Shown piece after piece: positions 42,325 to 55,031 of a stretch of 64,000 nucleotides of DNA. The position numbers and the translations under genes are program-made. The stretch comes from Beaufortia kweichowensis (lineage: Eukaryota > Chordata > Actinopteri > Cypriniformes > Gastromyzontidae), in the NCBI GenBank assembly GCA_019155185.1, contig CM032802.1, positions 797,501-861,500 on the forward strand. The letters run 5' to 3'. Each line of letters opens with the position of its first letter. Position 1 is the first letter of the stretch. Under the pieces are notes generated by a model. It was not told the origin of the DNA and made no database searches. It was given only the letters and a program-made list of their open reading frames with translations.

Positions 42325-45300
42325 CTCTCTCGCCCTCTCTCGCCCCTCTCTCTCCTCTCCCTCTCTCTCTCTCGCCCTCTCTCTCTCTCCTCCTCTCTCT
42401 CTCTCGCCCTCTCTCTCTCGCCCTCCTCTCTTTCTCCCTCTCTCCCCTCTCTCCTCTCTCTCTCTGGTAAGGCTCGCCAGGGGTTTTTAGCCCCTTTCCT
42501 AATTTCCCACAAGTCCAGATGGTCTTATTCTTCCTGATCTCTCTGTGTTTTTTCTCTAAGTGAGGTGTGGATGCAGGAGGAGATTTTCCTCCGAGTGCAT
42601 CTGAGGACTTGTGTTTGTGTGCAGCGTCTGCAGTGTAATCTGCATAAAGATGGATATAAACATCATAAACACCACACGGCTTGAATAGTAACTAAACGAC
42701 AGGAAGAGTTGTTTACAGTTTCTCTTCTCGCTGTGGAAAACATCAGATGAAGATAAAACACCACGCTACTTATGAAGAGGACCCGGAACTGAAACCATCT
42801 AAAAACAGGATCTAATACACAAACCAAATTAATTACCTTTTTAAGTTTCTTGTCTAATTGTTTCTGAATTTGTTAGCAATGACGTACAACAAATACAGTA
42901 TATTCTACAGTCAATGAGAATAATATATTCATTTACTGAATCATTCTAAGTGAAATCAAATCATCCATCAGCACTGAATGATTCCCAAACCAACCTCACA
43001 TCATCATCATCTGTCAAACTCTCCAAACCCAACAATACCAAAGACATGAAGTCATGAAACATCTGAACTGCTAGTGTTACATGTAAAATGACTCTCTCTG
43101 GTTCTCTAAAGTACTTCAGTTAATCTAGTTGTTGTAACATCAGTCTGATACAAGAGAGACCGAGAGAAGCAGCTAACATCATGTTCAGGCGGTCCGACAG
43201 GCCTGTTGTGATCCAAAATAATGATCTGACTCTACTGCCCACCGGCAAGACAACATCTCACAGACACCGAGAGAGAGACGGACAGAAATATTCCCCCCGT
43301 CTCCAGCTAATACACATAAGAGACGAGCACTTCTCTCTGAATCTGTCAAACACACACTGATGTAGGTCAAATCTATCTACACGATAGAAAGAATCAACGT
43401 TAACTTTATACACTTATCAATACATGTTCCTGGTGTTATTGTGCACGATTCATCTGTGATTCTGAAGAATAAAGTGTTTCTGTTTATTATCAAAAACTTT
43501 TACTTTATCTGTCAGCATCAATGCGAATTTAATATCAATACATAACTAATATAATGACTGCAAATGTTATAAAAATACACTATATTTACTTAAAGTGTTA
43601 TCCATGTACGGGATCACAACAGACAGACAGAAATCACTCATAATAATAATCTCAAATGATCTGATTTACTGCTCTGGATATATCAATGTGTCAATGGTTT
43701 ACCAATATTTAAAAAGCTTTCTTTTACCTCACGTTCAGATCTGGATCTATTCACACACTTTCTCAATCAATTCACAGCAGATAACATCAAGTGTCAGCAT
43801 TTCTGTGTTGAACTCTTTTTCTAAACATGCCAAAAACTGGATTTTGTGGAAAGTTTGTGGATGCAGTTACATCTCAACTTCAACCCACCAATCAAAGCGA
43901 CACAGGCCTACAAAAACATTTTACACAAATGCATCATAAGTATTTTCTAGCTGGCGAAACAAATGATATTTTTTCAGCTGATGCAAAACATATTCAGCAC
44001 ATTCTCCATGTTCATATCGACTCAGTAAAACACACGTGACCATGTGCCATTGTGACCATCATGATCCTTCAGAGATAAATGAGCTTCATACTGCAGATCA
44101 GAATAAACGGACTTCAGTTGTCTGTTCAGACTCAAACAATGTATTGTACTAAAAACAGAAGTGTTGTTAAAACCGTTCCCTCTGTGTCTGTTTCAAGACT
44201 AACTAGTATATAAATAACCAGAACTGATGAACAATCATGATGTCTAATCCTTCTTATTATTTGATCAACTAAAGTTTGAGACAAAACTGGGTCAACAATG
44301 CGAATAATTATACATATTTCCCAGCGGATAACTGTAATGAGATCATGTGCTAGTACGATTCTGATTCAAATGTACCAATGCATACTATTCTTTAAAAATA
44401 GCATTCAGTTCACTGTAGTTTTCCATTTTTAACATTTATCGAGTCTGGACATTTCATCCTTTTACAGATGATGATGCCGTTGACAGAATGACACCGTTAC
44501 CTTAAAATCATCAGGCAGGAGAAGTTTGCAGGTCCGCAGGAAACTGAGTATGTAGCGGAATATTTCACCATCCCGGTCAATGAAGTAATGCTGCTTTAAA
44601 CTGTCCAGAACTATCGGCTCGGTCCCGTTAAACAGCCGACTGATGCTGAAAATTAAACCACACACACAGAGACAGAGAGTTAATGGAGCGACGCCAGCCT
44701 CCTTTAAATGCATGAAACAATTAGCATTTCGTTTTTCATTTTACTGGCCAGACAAAAATGTATTAGTGCTCCAGTTGTGAAACAAGAGGCTTTAGGCCAA
44801 TAAGAAAAGGATTTGAAATGCATCTGTAGTGCGAGACGGAGCTGATCATTTCAATCATCAAATAATGTCAATCACACGTACTACAATAATATCACAAATG
44901 CATGACAAGCTATTAAACTAAAACAAAACAAATTGTATAGACAGACATTTGATAAATAAAACACATGATAATGTACAGATTTAACCATTTTTTGGTAAAC
45001 TAAGTTTGCATTAAAATATAACTAAATGTCGACATAATCACACTGAAAACATCTTTAGATTTGTTGTTTATTTCACATGCTCTGATTCAATCAGCATTTT
45101 ACTCTTTTTCTACAGAGCAGATTCAATCTCCGTCCTCTTTAAATCTCAAGCGCGCGGGCGGCCCGACCGCCTGTCAAAGCCTGTTAAAGCCAATAACAGT
45201 GAAGGTATAAAGCCGTTTATTGTCAAACACAAACTGTAGCCTCCGTCTATGGAAGTGATTTGCAAACACACACACACAGAGAGTTCATTGAGCTGTGCCA

Positions 45301-45753
45301 GGTGCGGATATTTACAGATGTTTCTTTAATCTTCACTCGGGTCTGTCCGTTATATTGTTCGTGTAGTCTTCACCTTCTGCACTTTCTAAAGCTCTCTGGT
45401 TTTACGTGTTTTTTCATTCGCTCTCTCTCTCCCTCTTTTCCCCCCTTTGGAAATCGATGCAAAATGCTTTATAAAAAACCAATACTCATCTCCCTGTAGC
45501 GCCTGCGGTCTTTCTTTCTCATATGGTCTTGCAATTCTTCCAGCTAGAATTTCACCATGCGCCTGCGGGCAAACACTGTTTTTCATCTGCACTTTTTTTT
45601 AAAAAGCAATTAAAATGCTGCCTGTTTTTCTTTTCTTTCTGCTCCCCCCTCTCTCTTTCTCTCTCTCTCTCTCTTTTTTCCTCTCGGTAAATCAGCGAAT
45701 TCAGCCCTGAGCAGCCGAGTGGATGAGATTCTCTCTCTCTCCTGTCACCTGCA

Positions 45754-45793
<40 letters not shown>

Positions 45794-48470
45794 AACACAC
45801 AAACAATGAAGTTTTGGTCAAACTGCTGCATGTAAGGGTGTTTCTTCAATTACGCATGTCCTGGGGATTTTTATTAAGAATAACAGATTTTAACTGTATT
45901 TTGTTATATGAAGGTCACAATAAAATACACTTGCAAACTTTTTATCCTGCCACATTTTATATTTAGATTTTACTGTTTTTGTCCATAAAATAATAATCTA
46001 TTACAATTTTACAGCTATAATATACAAGCAAAAAACTAAATAAAGAATTTAAATATTTATTGTAACATTTATCTTTTTAAATAAAGAATATTTTTGTCGA
46101 TGTTTAATCGAGCTGTATTCATGCATATCACAAATAAATGATTTTAGCAAAATTATGCAAAGAGTGTTTTTCTGAATTAATGCAAAACAATACAAAAACC
46201 CTTCAGTATTCTGGACATAATGTTAGTCTCAAACCGAACTTATCCCATCAGGAATCTGTTGTAACCAGCTAAATGTGGCTGTTGAACATGTTTGTAAGTT
46301 CAGTAAATAATAAAATTCAGATCGAGTACTCCGATCAGAAGAGACAGAATGACAGTATTGTTGGTTCAGTATTGTCTCATGTGAGCACTTGTTGTTTCAT
46401 CTGGACAGGTGAAACTTTATTCGGACACTTGCTGTCGGTTCACCTCAGCAGAGATCAGATTAAACCAGACGCTACAAACACTCACAGAACAGCTGTCCAT
46501 CTCCATCACAACCTCATCTTTAGTTTGAGAGAAAGAGAACGGAGATTTCAAGCACCATCAGGTACATTCATAATTTCCTGATCATGGTAAATGTTATCGG
46601 TCTGTATCTCTCTCTCTCTCGATCCATCCGTCCATCAAACACTCTCTGCAGCTATGACCCATAATGCCACAGTGTCATAACGGATGGGTCACGGCCTTGT
46701 TCTGACCCGAGCGGGCGTTCATTAACTGATCTGTCAGAAATGGCCCACAGTATGTGCATGAAACTTTCATATGTTCTGTCACAGCAGGAGTCTGGGCCGC
46801 AGAAGACGGATGTTCTTACATTAGTTATAGACCGAGTTTCTTTTCCCGCTCTACATTATTAAAAGATCAATCTATTAAAAGACATCATCAACTTAACTTC
46901 TTTAACCTGACTCTCTCAGACATCACTTCAGACTCTTTAACCCTCTGTGTGCCAGTGTGTCTGCTGTCAAAGTGTGTGGGATGGACCTCTGTTAGTGAAT
47001 GCACGCTTTTAATGTCAGTCTACTGTTTTACTGCCATAAACAATGGACCTAAAAACTATTCAGACACTTATAAATACAGCTAAATGTCACTGCATTACTA
47101 AAGAAAATACGGAAGTGTGTCAATAGTTTTAAAGAAACATCACAGACACACAACACGTTCAGAACTACACTTCATACATCCAATAGAAAAAAACATTAGA
47201 CAGCAGTTGCTTAAAACTGTCTTCACTGAAAAAGATCTAAATGAATTTTAGTGCAACTATTAGACTATTGTCATTCAAGACATACAGCAAATAAAATATA
47301 GAAAATGTGCAACATAAACACTAAAAAATACAATAGTAAGAATACTTGTTAGAGCAAAATGGACCATTTAAAACTCGAATCATATTCTCTGTCCACTTCT
47401 CAAACTAAATGTATATTTTGTATTCCTGTGTTTAATACATCAGTGACAATCCTACAAGAACATATGAATGATATTTACTATCCGATCAAGTACAAGTTAA
47501 AGTTGTACAGTTGATGTATTCAGCTGATACAGACACAAATCCTGATCAGACAGTGTTGAAAAAGTCAAATTTACTTTGATTGTGTAATTGATTAATATAC
47601 ATGCAGATGAGTCCAAACATATGAGATCACAAGAGAAAGTGCTCGTGTCTGATGACATTTTAGGTATCCGCACAACAGTTCATATTGTTTTAGCATCTGA
47701 TTCTGAGACAAAACTTCTTCCTTATTAATGTACATCATAAAAAAAAAACTTAATTTCTGGTTGTAAAAAACAAAAAATGAAAAAAATAAATGCTTCAAGC
47801 CTTTAGTACCTCACTATATAAAATACTGTTTACCAATTTTACAGGACAAGCCGTCTTTTACTTTAAGCAAAATAATTTATTAGAACACTTCATGCAGTTG
47901 TTCCCATAATGCAAAAATGATTCACAAATACTGTCAAATAAAAACCTTTTTTCTTTCCTCCTAAACAAGGCAAAATTGTACAAAATAACACACAGGTTGC
48001 CAAATTGCATCCTTACAGTTTGCTGACTCCACACAGAACAGAGAGAGAGGAGAGGTCAGGGGTCTTACCGTGAGTCTGGGTATTTGGTGAGCGTGGCCAG
48101 ACTGCTGGTGTACATGTGTCCTCCCACATCGATGTGAACGGGCGCATTGGCTTTGGTGAGCTGAGCCGGGAGTGGAATCCCCTGCGCGGCCAGAGGAGAG
48201 ACCGGAGACCGGGTCAGAGACAGACGTGACATGCTTCTCCCTTCCTGGAAGCAGACAAACGGGAAAGCCATGAAGGAAATGCTGATGCGCCTTCACGCCG
48301 CGTTAGTGTCTCTCCCACCTTGAGCGAGTGGAGTCTTATCAGATCGTTTCCTCATCTGCCCCATCGCATATTTAGCTTACAAATTATTGCCACGGCTCTA
48401 ATGAAGTATGTTTGCATCTTTTCACTGGTGCGGCCTGAGGGCAGGATACGAGGATGTTTATTAACACTGC

Positions 48471-48503
<33 letters not shown>

Positions 48504-50680
48504 ATGAGAGATGTGAGGTGTTTGCCTGCGGGGATGGGAAAGGAGGGGAAAAACGGCAGGATTCTAATTAAAGGTCGTGTTATGCGTTAGACGTGATATC
48601 CTCCGACACTTCGGCAACCAATCTGAGCGTTTGGGAAATGAGGGCATGGCGCACGTTCACGTAGAATAGCAGGCATTAATTCCAACTACAAAGCCCTGCG
48701 TTAGTGCACTAAGGTTCAAAATCACTTTGCCGAGCTTTCGCTGTAATGATCTTCCCAACTCACTGCCAACTTAATGCACTTCACCGTTCCTAATGTCTGT
48801 TGTCTCTGTGTTTTCTTTATTAGTATACTAAAAGCATCTTGAAAATGAATAAACACACAAGTCAGGTGTGCTGCATTTTACACTCACTAATATGAATTCA
48901 CAGAATGAGATTATGCAAACTCTACATATCCAAAAGCATTCTCATTTACCGTCTGTAAGACCAAAGAGCATTTTTACTTTCCTTTATTTGCTCTGAAACA
49001 GTCCAATGAGTCTTTATAACTTTTAACTGCTTACAAGTGTCCAAACTTGAAGACATGTTTATACAAGTTAAAGCTTTACCTCACAATACCCGGCTCACGC
49101 GGGGCCACATCTGTTTGATGGAAATACGACTTAACGTATTCCAGTTGTCATAAGAAAGACGGCTTCATTGTGAACCTGGAGTTCAACTTCCTCGCAGTGG
49201 CTCATTTGTGCGGCTGTTATTTTAACCATACATGGTAAACAGGAGGCAGTTGTTAAGGCTCTATTCAGCTTCAGCACTGGAGGACATGTGCTCCGGGCGG
49301 CCCGCAGAATTTTCCAGGGTGTTGCCACCAAGCCCTCAGCAGTAATGTTCATTTAATACACAAGCAAGATGATACGTTACAAATCCCACTGTAAAAAATG
49401 AATTCTAGCATATGAAGCTCATCACCATACAGCTACAGGGCATTGTAACAGAAATGACTGCTGAGGGAATACAGTGGAACAGCCTCTCTCTCTGTGTATA
49501 TGTGTGTGTTAATATGAGGGATGAGGTGGTAAAGTATTAACAGTACATTGTTAAAGTCACAGGAAGAATTACGCAATAGATAATTTTATAAATATAAATA
49601 ACCTCAAATCACTTCATTCTCAGCCTACAATGTCTGGTTCCTGGAAAGGTTAGTGTATGGTTATAAAATCCTCCTATACAATGATTCAATTATTAGTTTT
49701 AAAAGTTCTTATCTGTTTATGAAAGTCATGTACACTAGGGAAATATTACTGTGTTCTCTGGGCACTCACAACCTTTGATCTGATCTTAACTGGTTTTGAA
49801 GGTTGACAGCTGGAAACTGGTCTGAGATTGTTTACCAGTTCAGATCAGGCACCATGAACAAAAACACTGAACTGTTCAAGTGTCAAAGACATCAAACTTA
49901 TCACAGATATCCCTAAGTTTTCCTCTATAATACACCACATTTACAAACAGACTACTTAAAAATGTGTGACAGAATTCCCTGGGACAAACAAGAAACAAAT
50001 AGAAACTCTTACAAAATGTCCAATAAAACAAATAATGAAATGAAAGAATAAAACGCACACGCTTCTTTGCTTTCCTCCTCTAGTTTTTAGGTCGGTGCCC
50101 TACGGGTTAAAACTTAAATTCACATCATTTCACAATATGGCGTCTACTTTACCGCTATAAAACCTTCAGGTATGAGACATATACCCATAATAACACAGCA
50201 TCTTAATGCCTAGAGGCCGTTTAATAAGATTACGGAAGCAGAAACGCTTAGAAGATCTCACAGGACACGGTGCGTAAAAGGCAAAGGAGCGTTTTCAGTA
50301 CGCGTCGCGGTTATTAAAGAGCACAAAATCATCAACATCATTACATTATGTTCTTTATTTAGATGCTTATTTAATATGAAATGGTACCGTTTCAAACATC
50401 GTAGGTATCCGAATCGCGATCCGAGTCCGGTTCAATCGGCTCCCTGATGAAGGTTTGCGCCCCCTTCTCTCGTTCTCTCTTTTAAGTTTCTGTCCAATAA
50501 ACGATCCAGCCTATCTATTCTCTTCCCGTCCAAAGTGAGAATCTCCTCAAACCGCATTAAAACGTGTCACGGATGGCTATAAAAAGGGTCTCTGTGACTT
50601 TAAAGCTGTACAATAAGCGCCGCTGTTGTCTGGACGCGTTCACAGCTGAAGCGCAAAAGCGCACAAGACTGTTACTCACC
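37536..50680 (-). CDS. kctd15: KCTD15, BTB/POZ potassium-channel tetramerisation domain protein
   Basis: KCTD15 is a BTB-domain protein that limits neural-crest formation. The known mechanism is binding the AP-2alpha activation domain, with effects on Wnt signalling. Four coding exons (48069-48244, 44501-44645, 40731-41036, 37536-37694) join with matching phases into exactly 257 aa. A non-coding 5' exon ends at 50680. Residues about 31-130 form the BTB/T1 domain ([31 protein letters not shown]). The rest is the KCTD1/15-specific C-terminal domain, ending IRIKQEPLD, whose IKQE fits a SUMO acceptor site; SUMOylation of this region is known for KCTD15. The N-terminus [20 protein letters not shown] and ISRLFNG are KCTD15, not KCTD1. 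Which teleost duplicate (a or b) cannot be told. Confidence 0.96.
39004..39620. repeat. GT-rich minisatellite with 14 CAGGTG units
   Basis: (GT)n blocks are separated at irregular intervals by TCAGGTGAG, with two CAGGTAAG variants and two longer insertions (CAGGTTCTCCATCAGTGTGA type). CAGGTG occurs 14 times; on the transcribed - strand of kctd15 it reads CACCTG. The array looks built by slippage of GTGTGTCAGGTGAG units. Confidence 0.92.
39955..40060. mobile_element. Possible SINE-like repeat fragment
   Basis: GGGGTGGGATCAGGAAAGTG precedes AAGGGCTTGAATTCGGGTCG, whose end resembles a degenerate tRNA B-box (GGTTCGAATCC). Similar sequences recur in fish genomes. Low certainty. Confidence 0.35.
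40731..41036 (-). CDS. kctd15: kctd15 coding exon 3
   Basis: 306 nt, 102 codons, phase 0. The acceptor is TGTTGTAG and the donor CAG|GTGAAG. It starts [20 protein letters not shown] and includes [20 protein letters not shown] and [20 protein letters not shown]. This is the C-terminal domain shared by KCTD1 and KCTD15. The [11 protein letters not shown] stretch differs slightly from the mammalian form. Confidence 0.96.
41037..44500 (-). other. kctd15 intron 2, no gene seen
   Basis: AT-rich intron with the imperfect CT/CTCTCG tract at 42238-42466. Open frames across the tract are artefacts of the dinucleotide repeat. Confidence 0.8.
42238..42466. repeat. Imperfect (TC)n tract with CTCTCGCC units
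   Basis: About 230 bp of CT repeats broken by CGCC and CCTCC, forming a higher-order CTCTCTCTCGCC pattern. Confidence 0.9.
44501..44645 (-). CDS. kctd15: kctd15 coding exon 2 (rest of BTB)
   Basis: This 145-nt exon has acceptor AATTTTCAG and donor AAG|GTAACG. It reads (R)[20 protein letters not shown], then [20 protein letters not shown] and LLLPDDFK. It carries the core of the tetramerisation/BTB fold. Confidence 0.96.
44646..48068 (-). other. kctd15 intron 1 between coding exons, no gene seen
   Basis: GC-richer patches at about 45115-45310, 45420-45750 and 46590-46760 look unlike the AT-rich background and could be conserved non-coding elements. TC runs lie at 45650-45681 and 45757-45784. 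Other open frames have no domains. Confidence 0.7.
48069..48244 (-). CDS. kctd15: kctd15 first coding exon (start ATG 48230-48232)
   Basis: The acceptor GTCTGCTTCCAG precedes 12 nt of 5' UTR and then the ATG. The donor is TCACG|GTAAGA, phase 2. It encodes [20 protein letters not shown], then the start of the BTB domain to TKYPDSR. The frame stays open upstream through the join to the 50680 exon, but meets a TGA at 50758-50760 with no intervening ATG. The mammalian N-terminal extension is therefore not encoded by this 5' exon. Confidence 0.96.
48245..50679 (-). other. kctd15 5' intron, candidate regulatory DNA
   Basis: Between the 5' UTR exon and the ATG exon. Complex, mixed-composition stretches at 48300-48800 and 49085-49350 (for example TTCCAGGGTGTTGCCACC) resemble conserved non-coding sequence more than neutral AT-rich intron. 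(GA)n at 48472-48496. No exon was found. Confidence 0.55.
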
Positions 50681-50850
50681 TTCTCCAGGAAACCAGATCG
50701 CTCCTTCCCCCTCTTCTTATTTCTTAATACACAGATCCTGTCGTGTATATCAGCCTCTCAACTATCTTTTAAAGCAAAAATGAAACCGCTTCTTTGCTTA
50801 TGGGCAGAAGAAAGCCAATAATCCGTTTCCAAATCACAGAGCAGAGCCGA
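50680..50850 (-). other. kctd15: kctd15 5' UTR exon (5' limit approximate)
   Basis: On the - strand, TTTCCTGGAGAAG|GTGAGTAAC is a near-perfect splice donor at 50679/50680, fitting the acceptor at 48245. The stretch upstream is CpG-richer and holds an inverted CCAAT box near 50813-50820. No ATG opens in frame with the coding exon after the TGA at 50758-50760. Transcription start is not visible. Confidence 0.6.
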
Positions 50851-52359
50851 AAGAAGAATTCTCGCTCCGGGCTGCGCAAACGCCTCTGGGGCCACAGGAT
50901 TAGAGGACAATTAACTCAAACCCGAGCAGACTCATGTGAACAGATGAAAACCTGATATCCCCTCTCGATTATTCGCATTCATTTAGTGTCGTGTTCTTTC
51001 GTAAAAATAGCTGGCGAGGGTTTAAAGTTCACTATATAACGGTTTACGCATCAGGCAAGTGTCACCACGCCGTTCCGGAGACTTTGGAGAAGCAGAAAGG
51101 GCTGATTTTAATCATTGCCATTTCGTCTGATGTAATATTCCCCTAGGCTCTTTCACAAAGGCAACACATTTTCCCTCTGTGAATGAGTAAAAGCAGCTTG
51201 TCGTTTTCTTTCTAAAGCAGGAGGCGCACTAGAACTTGTTGATAAAGTGGCGATAAAAGAAGGATATTCATTTAAAACAGAAATCTATATCCTGATGTGG
51301 AATTCGTGCATGCGGTGCTTTCCCCCCTTTCCTCACTCCCTCTCTTTGCTCTAATGTCTGTGAGAATTGTAATGCCAAATTTCCTGGAGGCCATTAAAAG
51401 CAAATGACGTCTATGGACATGCATTCATTGTGCGCCCTCACAGCCTGCCCGCAGCCAAATGCGCCATTTCAATTATTGCGCACGGCTAGATTGAGATGTC
51501 TGCCGCCAAGATTTCTCATGCAAACAGGGCATGCTCACGTAACGTCAGTTTTAAGCCACAGAAACGAAAATATTACAGAAACGGTGATCATTTATTTAAA
51601 ACCAACCTAACAAATAAAGACATTTGCGCTGGGCATCAGCGGTGCGCATTACTTTCCGTATGCAGATGCGCGCGTGGGGTACTTTGTTATTTATTTATCT
51701 GAATATGTGTTGTGTAAATAACTGTGAATAATTGATGTTGCGTTGAGACCCGTAATTACTGTACATCTCAACTGCAGAACTGCTGCTGTCTGTGTGTTTT
51801 CCTGATGTCTGGCGCCTGCCGGTGTCGGTTTGGAGTAACGACAGTCAAAGACGAAATCCAGCTGATTTCGCATGAGAACAAGAACAGAATTCCTGTGGTT
51901 TTCTCGTGACGTCACGTCATAGGAACGCCCACATCAACACTTAGCCACAGATCTAATATGAATATGAAATTATAGCCTTCTTTAGTGCATCCATTCCCCT
52001 TTTCTCTTTGCTTAAACACCTGTGCTTATTTCAATTGAACTGAAATCTGAGTTGTCACCAACAAATGACATAATTAAGAATGCACACATACAGTAGAACA
52101 ATGATTTACTTTAGAAAAACTTGAAACTGTTGTAAACTTGACAAAAAGGTGTTTTTAGCAGTAAAAACAAGTCTTGCAGTCTTACACACAGGTATTTTAC
52201 CAGGTTTGTTAAAAATGTCAGGAAATTCTGATTCTGCAACACTGACAGCAAAACTGATTGCAAAGCCACTTAAAACTCATTAACACTCACCTTTGGTCCT
52301 TCTGGCGCATTAATAACCATCCAGATGAGAAACACACAACCGTTATCAGTTTTTTTTAT

Positions 52360-52625
52360 ATCAGTGTGGGCCAAAGTGAGCGATTTCATGAGGATACACT
52401 ATAGACGGTTTCAGCGGACACTGATTAACTTTCCGTCGGTGTTTGTTTATTAGTCTGGCTAGTGTAAGTCTACCGGAAGTTAAGTTTGGGCCATGTAGTA
52501 TCATTTGTTTCATGTGTTGGCTGCCATGTTGGACGATTTTTTTGCCCATAGACACACACAGACGCCACATTGACCGCTGAGTTGTACGTCAACGGCGCCG
52601 CCATATTGGACAGGACAAATCCGCA
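52360..52625. mobile_element. Probable dispersed repeat (ACTATAGACGGTTTC type)
   Basis: It contains ACTATAGACGGTTTCAGCGG and GTCAACGGCGCCGCCATATT, motifs I associate with repeats in cyprinid genomes. No coding frame of note. Confidence 0.4.
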
Positions 52626-53817
52626 TTATAAACACATAAGAGTGAACGGAAGAGCTGCAGTTTTTCTGGATTAAACGCACAATAACGTTTACATTATCAA
52701 CTAAATATTGACAAGCGTTCGCTTCACAATTATGACAAATACTTATTCAAGTTTAAACAATACAGTCTTGGAGTTTAAGTCATTGCACAAACATGTCTCC
52801 CCCAGTCACCCTTCTGCCGACACACGTTCGCAATAGCAGATGAAGCCCCGCCCTCTTTCACCGGTGGAGCTAAAATGATCCCGGGGCAAGAATTTGTTTT
52901 CCTCAGGACTTTTAAAAAGGAAGGAAAGGTTGTTCGTAATTTTCTTCCTCATTAATATAACAACCCTGCAGTACCTTCAATTACAGCAGTATGCAAAAGA
53001 TGTTGTACATTTAAAGATTTAAACAGCTTAAAGTCACCCCAGGTGTTTTATTTGCCATCAGTTAATTCCTGTAATTTATGAGTTTTAGCGTTTCTTGTTG
53101 AGAAAGAGTAGAAATAGGTCAGATTGTATGTATTGATGTACAGCATCCTGAGAGCTTTCAGGCAAGCAAATGGACCACGTGTGCAAACATTTAATTTTCC
53201 ATAATGCATTTCTATAATAGTTTAATATTTATTTTATAAAAGTTATCTGAAAATGTTGTGGTGCTGTAGTAAAGGCACATATATGATATTTTAGTCCAGA
53301 TCTTTTCCAATACCTTGAGTTTTTGTCAGTGAATGTGTGCTTTCTATCATGAGAACATCAGAAATGCTTCAACACCTCAGTCTTCGCAGTGCATCTGTCT
53401 TTGAAGACGGCAACGCTCTGGGCTACACGGCAATCCTGCTATAAAAGCAATAAAAGCCAACAATGGCTTTTCAAAAATTAACACAGTGGCTCCACGCTGA
53501 TGAAGAAACACATTAGACCTTTCTTTCAAATGTCAGAGTGATGGATGTCATATTTTTATCATGCCATAATCAACTGTTTTCTGATATTTTGAATAATAGT
53601 GCTTGTGAATTATAGCCAGCAAAAGGAATAATCACTCAAAATGGAGAGAGGCAGTGTGTATGTAAATGAGGACATATGCATTAATGCATGACCCTATAAG
53701 AATAACAATCATGCCTTCAGGTCCTACAGCAGGTGCTGTTAATAGTCATGCCGGAAGCATCAGGCTTAAAATGTGACGCCACCATTCTGGTCTATTCTCA
53801 GCCCTGCATTTCACTGT

Positions 53818-53818
53818 C

Positions 53819-53852
<34 letters not shown>

Positions 53853-53854
53853 TT
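53818..53854. repeat. (ATT)n microsatellite
   Basis: About 12 uninterrupted ATT units. Confidence 0.95.
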
Positions 53855-54756
53855 ACTGCAACTATTATGTGTCTATTTAGTGTCCTTTATGTTCTTCTGT
53901 TGTGTCACAGGGGAAACAAGCATTAAAACTGTCCAAGTCGTGTCATGTCTCAAAAAAACATGAGAATGACTTTGACTTACAGACAGTTGAATAAGAATAA
54001 CAAACATCTGCTCAAAGTCATTATCACAGACACATAAACCCGTTTTAATGAAAGGAGAGATAAAAACACTTTCAAGACCAGAGGGTGAAGAAAATCCATC
54101 CACATCACATTTTATCAAGACAATAAAGAAAACCATAAGGACGAAGAGTTCCACCAACATAAAGAGTCAAGCATTTTACTTAGATGTTATGAATCAGAAA
54201 ACATGGTTTTACATTATAAAGGGTAAGTTGTCACAACTGGAACTGGACTTTTTAAATATTTAATAAAATAATCAAAGTACAAGAGCAGCTGGTGTGTCTT
54301 AACTTTATTAGCAGCACAACACGGAGTGTTCAAATATCAGATCGGTGCTGGTTAAACACAACATTAACCATCAATAACGCAAGCACAATGAATGCACAGT
54401 TATGCATGTGCAATAATCTCTCTCTCTCTCTTTCTCTGCCCATCTCTCTGGCCATAGGCATGTCTCTGATAACTGCTGTCTGATTGGCTCCTTGTTCCAA
54501 AAGCAATTCTCTAGACTCTCAGTATTAATGTCATCCTGCAAGGGAGACCCATCCATCCTGACCCGTGTGGTTCTGTCCAACGGGCTGATGGGACAGTACT
54601 GCCCCCCCACAGCAGCTTGTCACAGTGAGTGATGAGGATCTCCACCTTCTCAGAGAGAGAGAGAGAGAGAGAACAATGTGTGAGACCTTTTTTATCCACC
54701 AACCAAAAATTGTGTTGAAGTAATACTAATATGTTTTTCAGACATGTTTAAAAACT

Positions 54757-55031
54757 ATGGTATTATTTATTTATTTATTTTATTTATTTATATTTATTTA
54801 TTTATTTGGACTTAGTCACTTTAACTTAACTCTGCACTATTCATTTTATATCTGCACTGTTTGCACTACCTGTTTGCACTACGTTTTGTTTTGTATCTAT
54901 TATTTTTTGTATCTATTGTTTTTTGTTTTGTGTTATCTGGGTCTGAGAGAAACGCAATTTCAATTCTCTGAATGTTCTGAACATGTGGCAGAATTGACAA
55001 TAAAGTTGACTTTGACTGACTGACTTTGACT
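54757..55031 (-). mobile_element. Dispersed repeat, GAACTTTATTGTCAAT family, with (TTTA)n
   Basis: Reverse complement relative to 23726-24005: GAAACGCAATTTCAATTCTC, then ACAATAAAGTTGACTTTGAC and tandem TGACTGACTTTGAC. The other end is a (TTTA)n run at 54757-54808. Confidence 0.7.

Noticed and set aside
37536..48232. KCTD1 as identity of the BTB gene
   Set aside because: The N-terminus [30 protein letters not shown] and [14 protein letters not shown] match KCTD15; KCTD1 differs at these places as I recall it.
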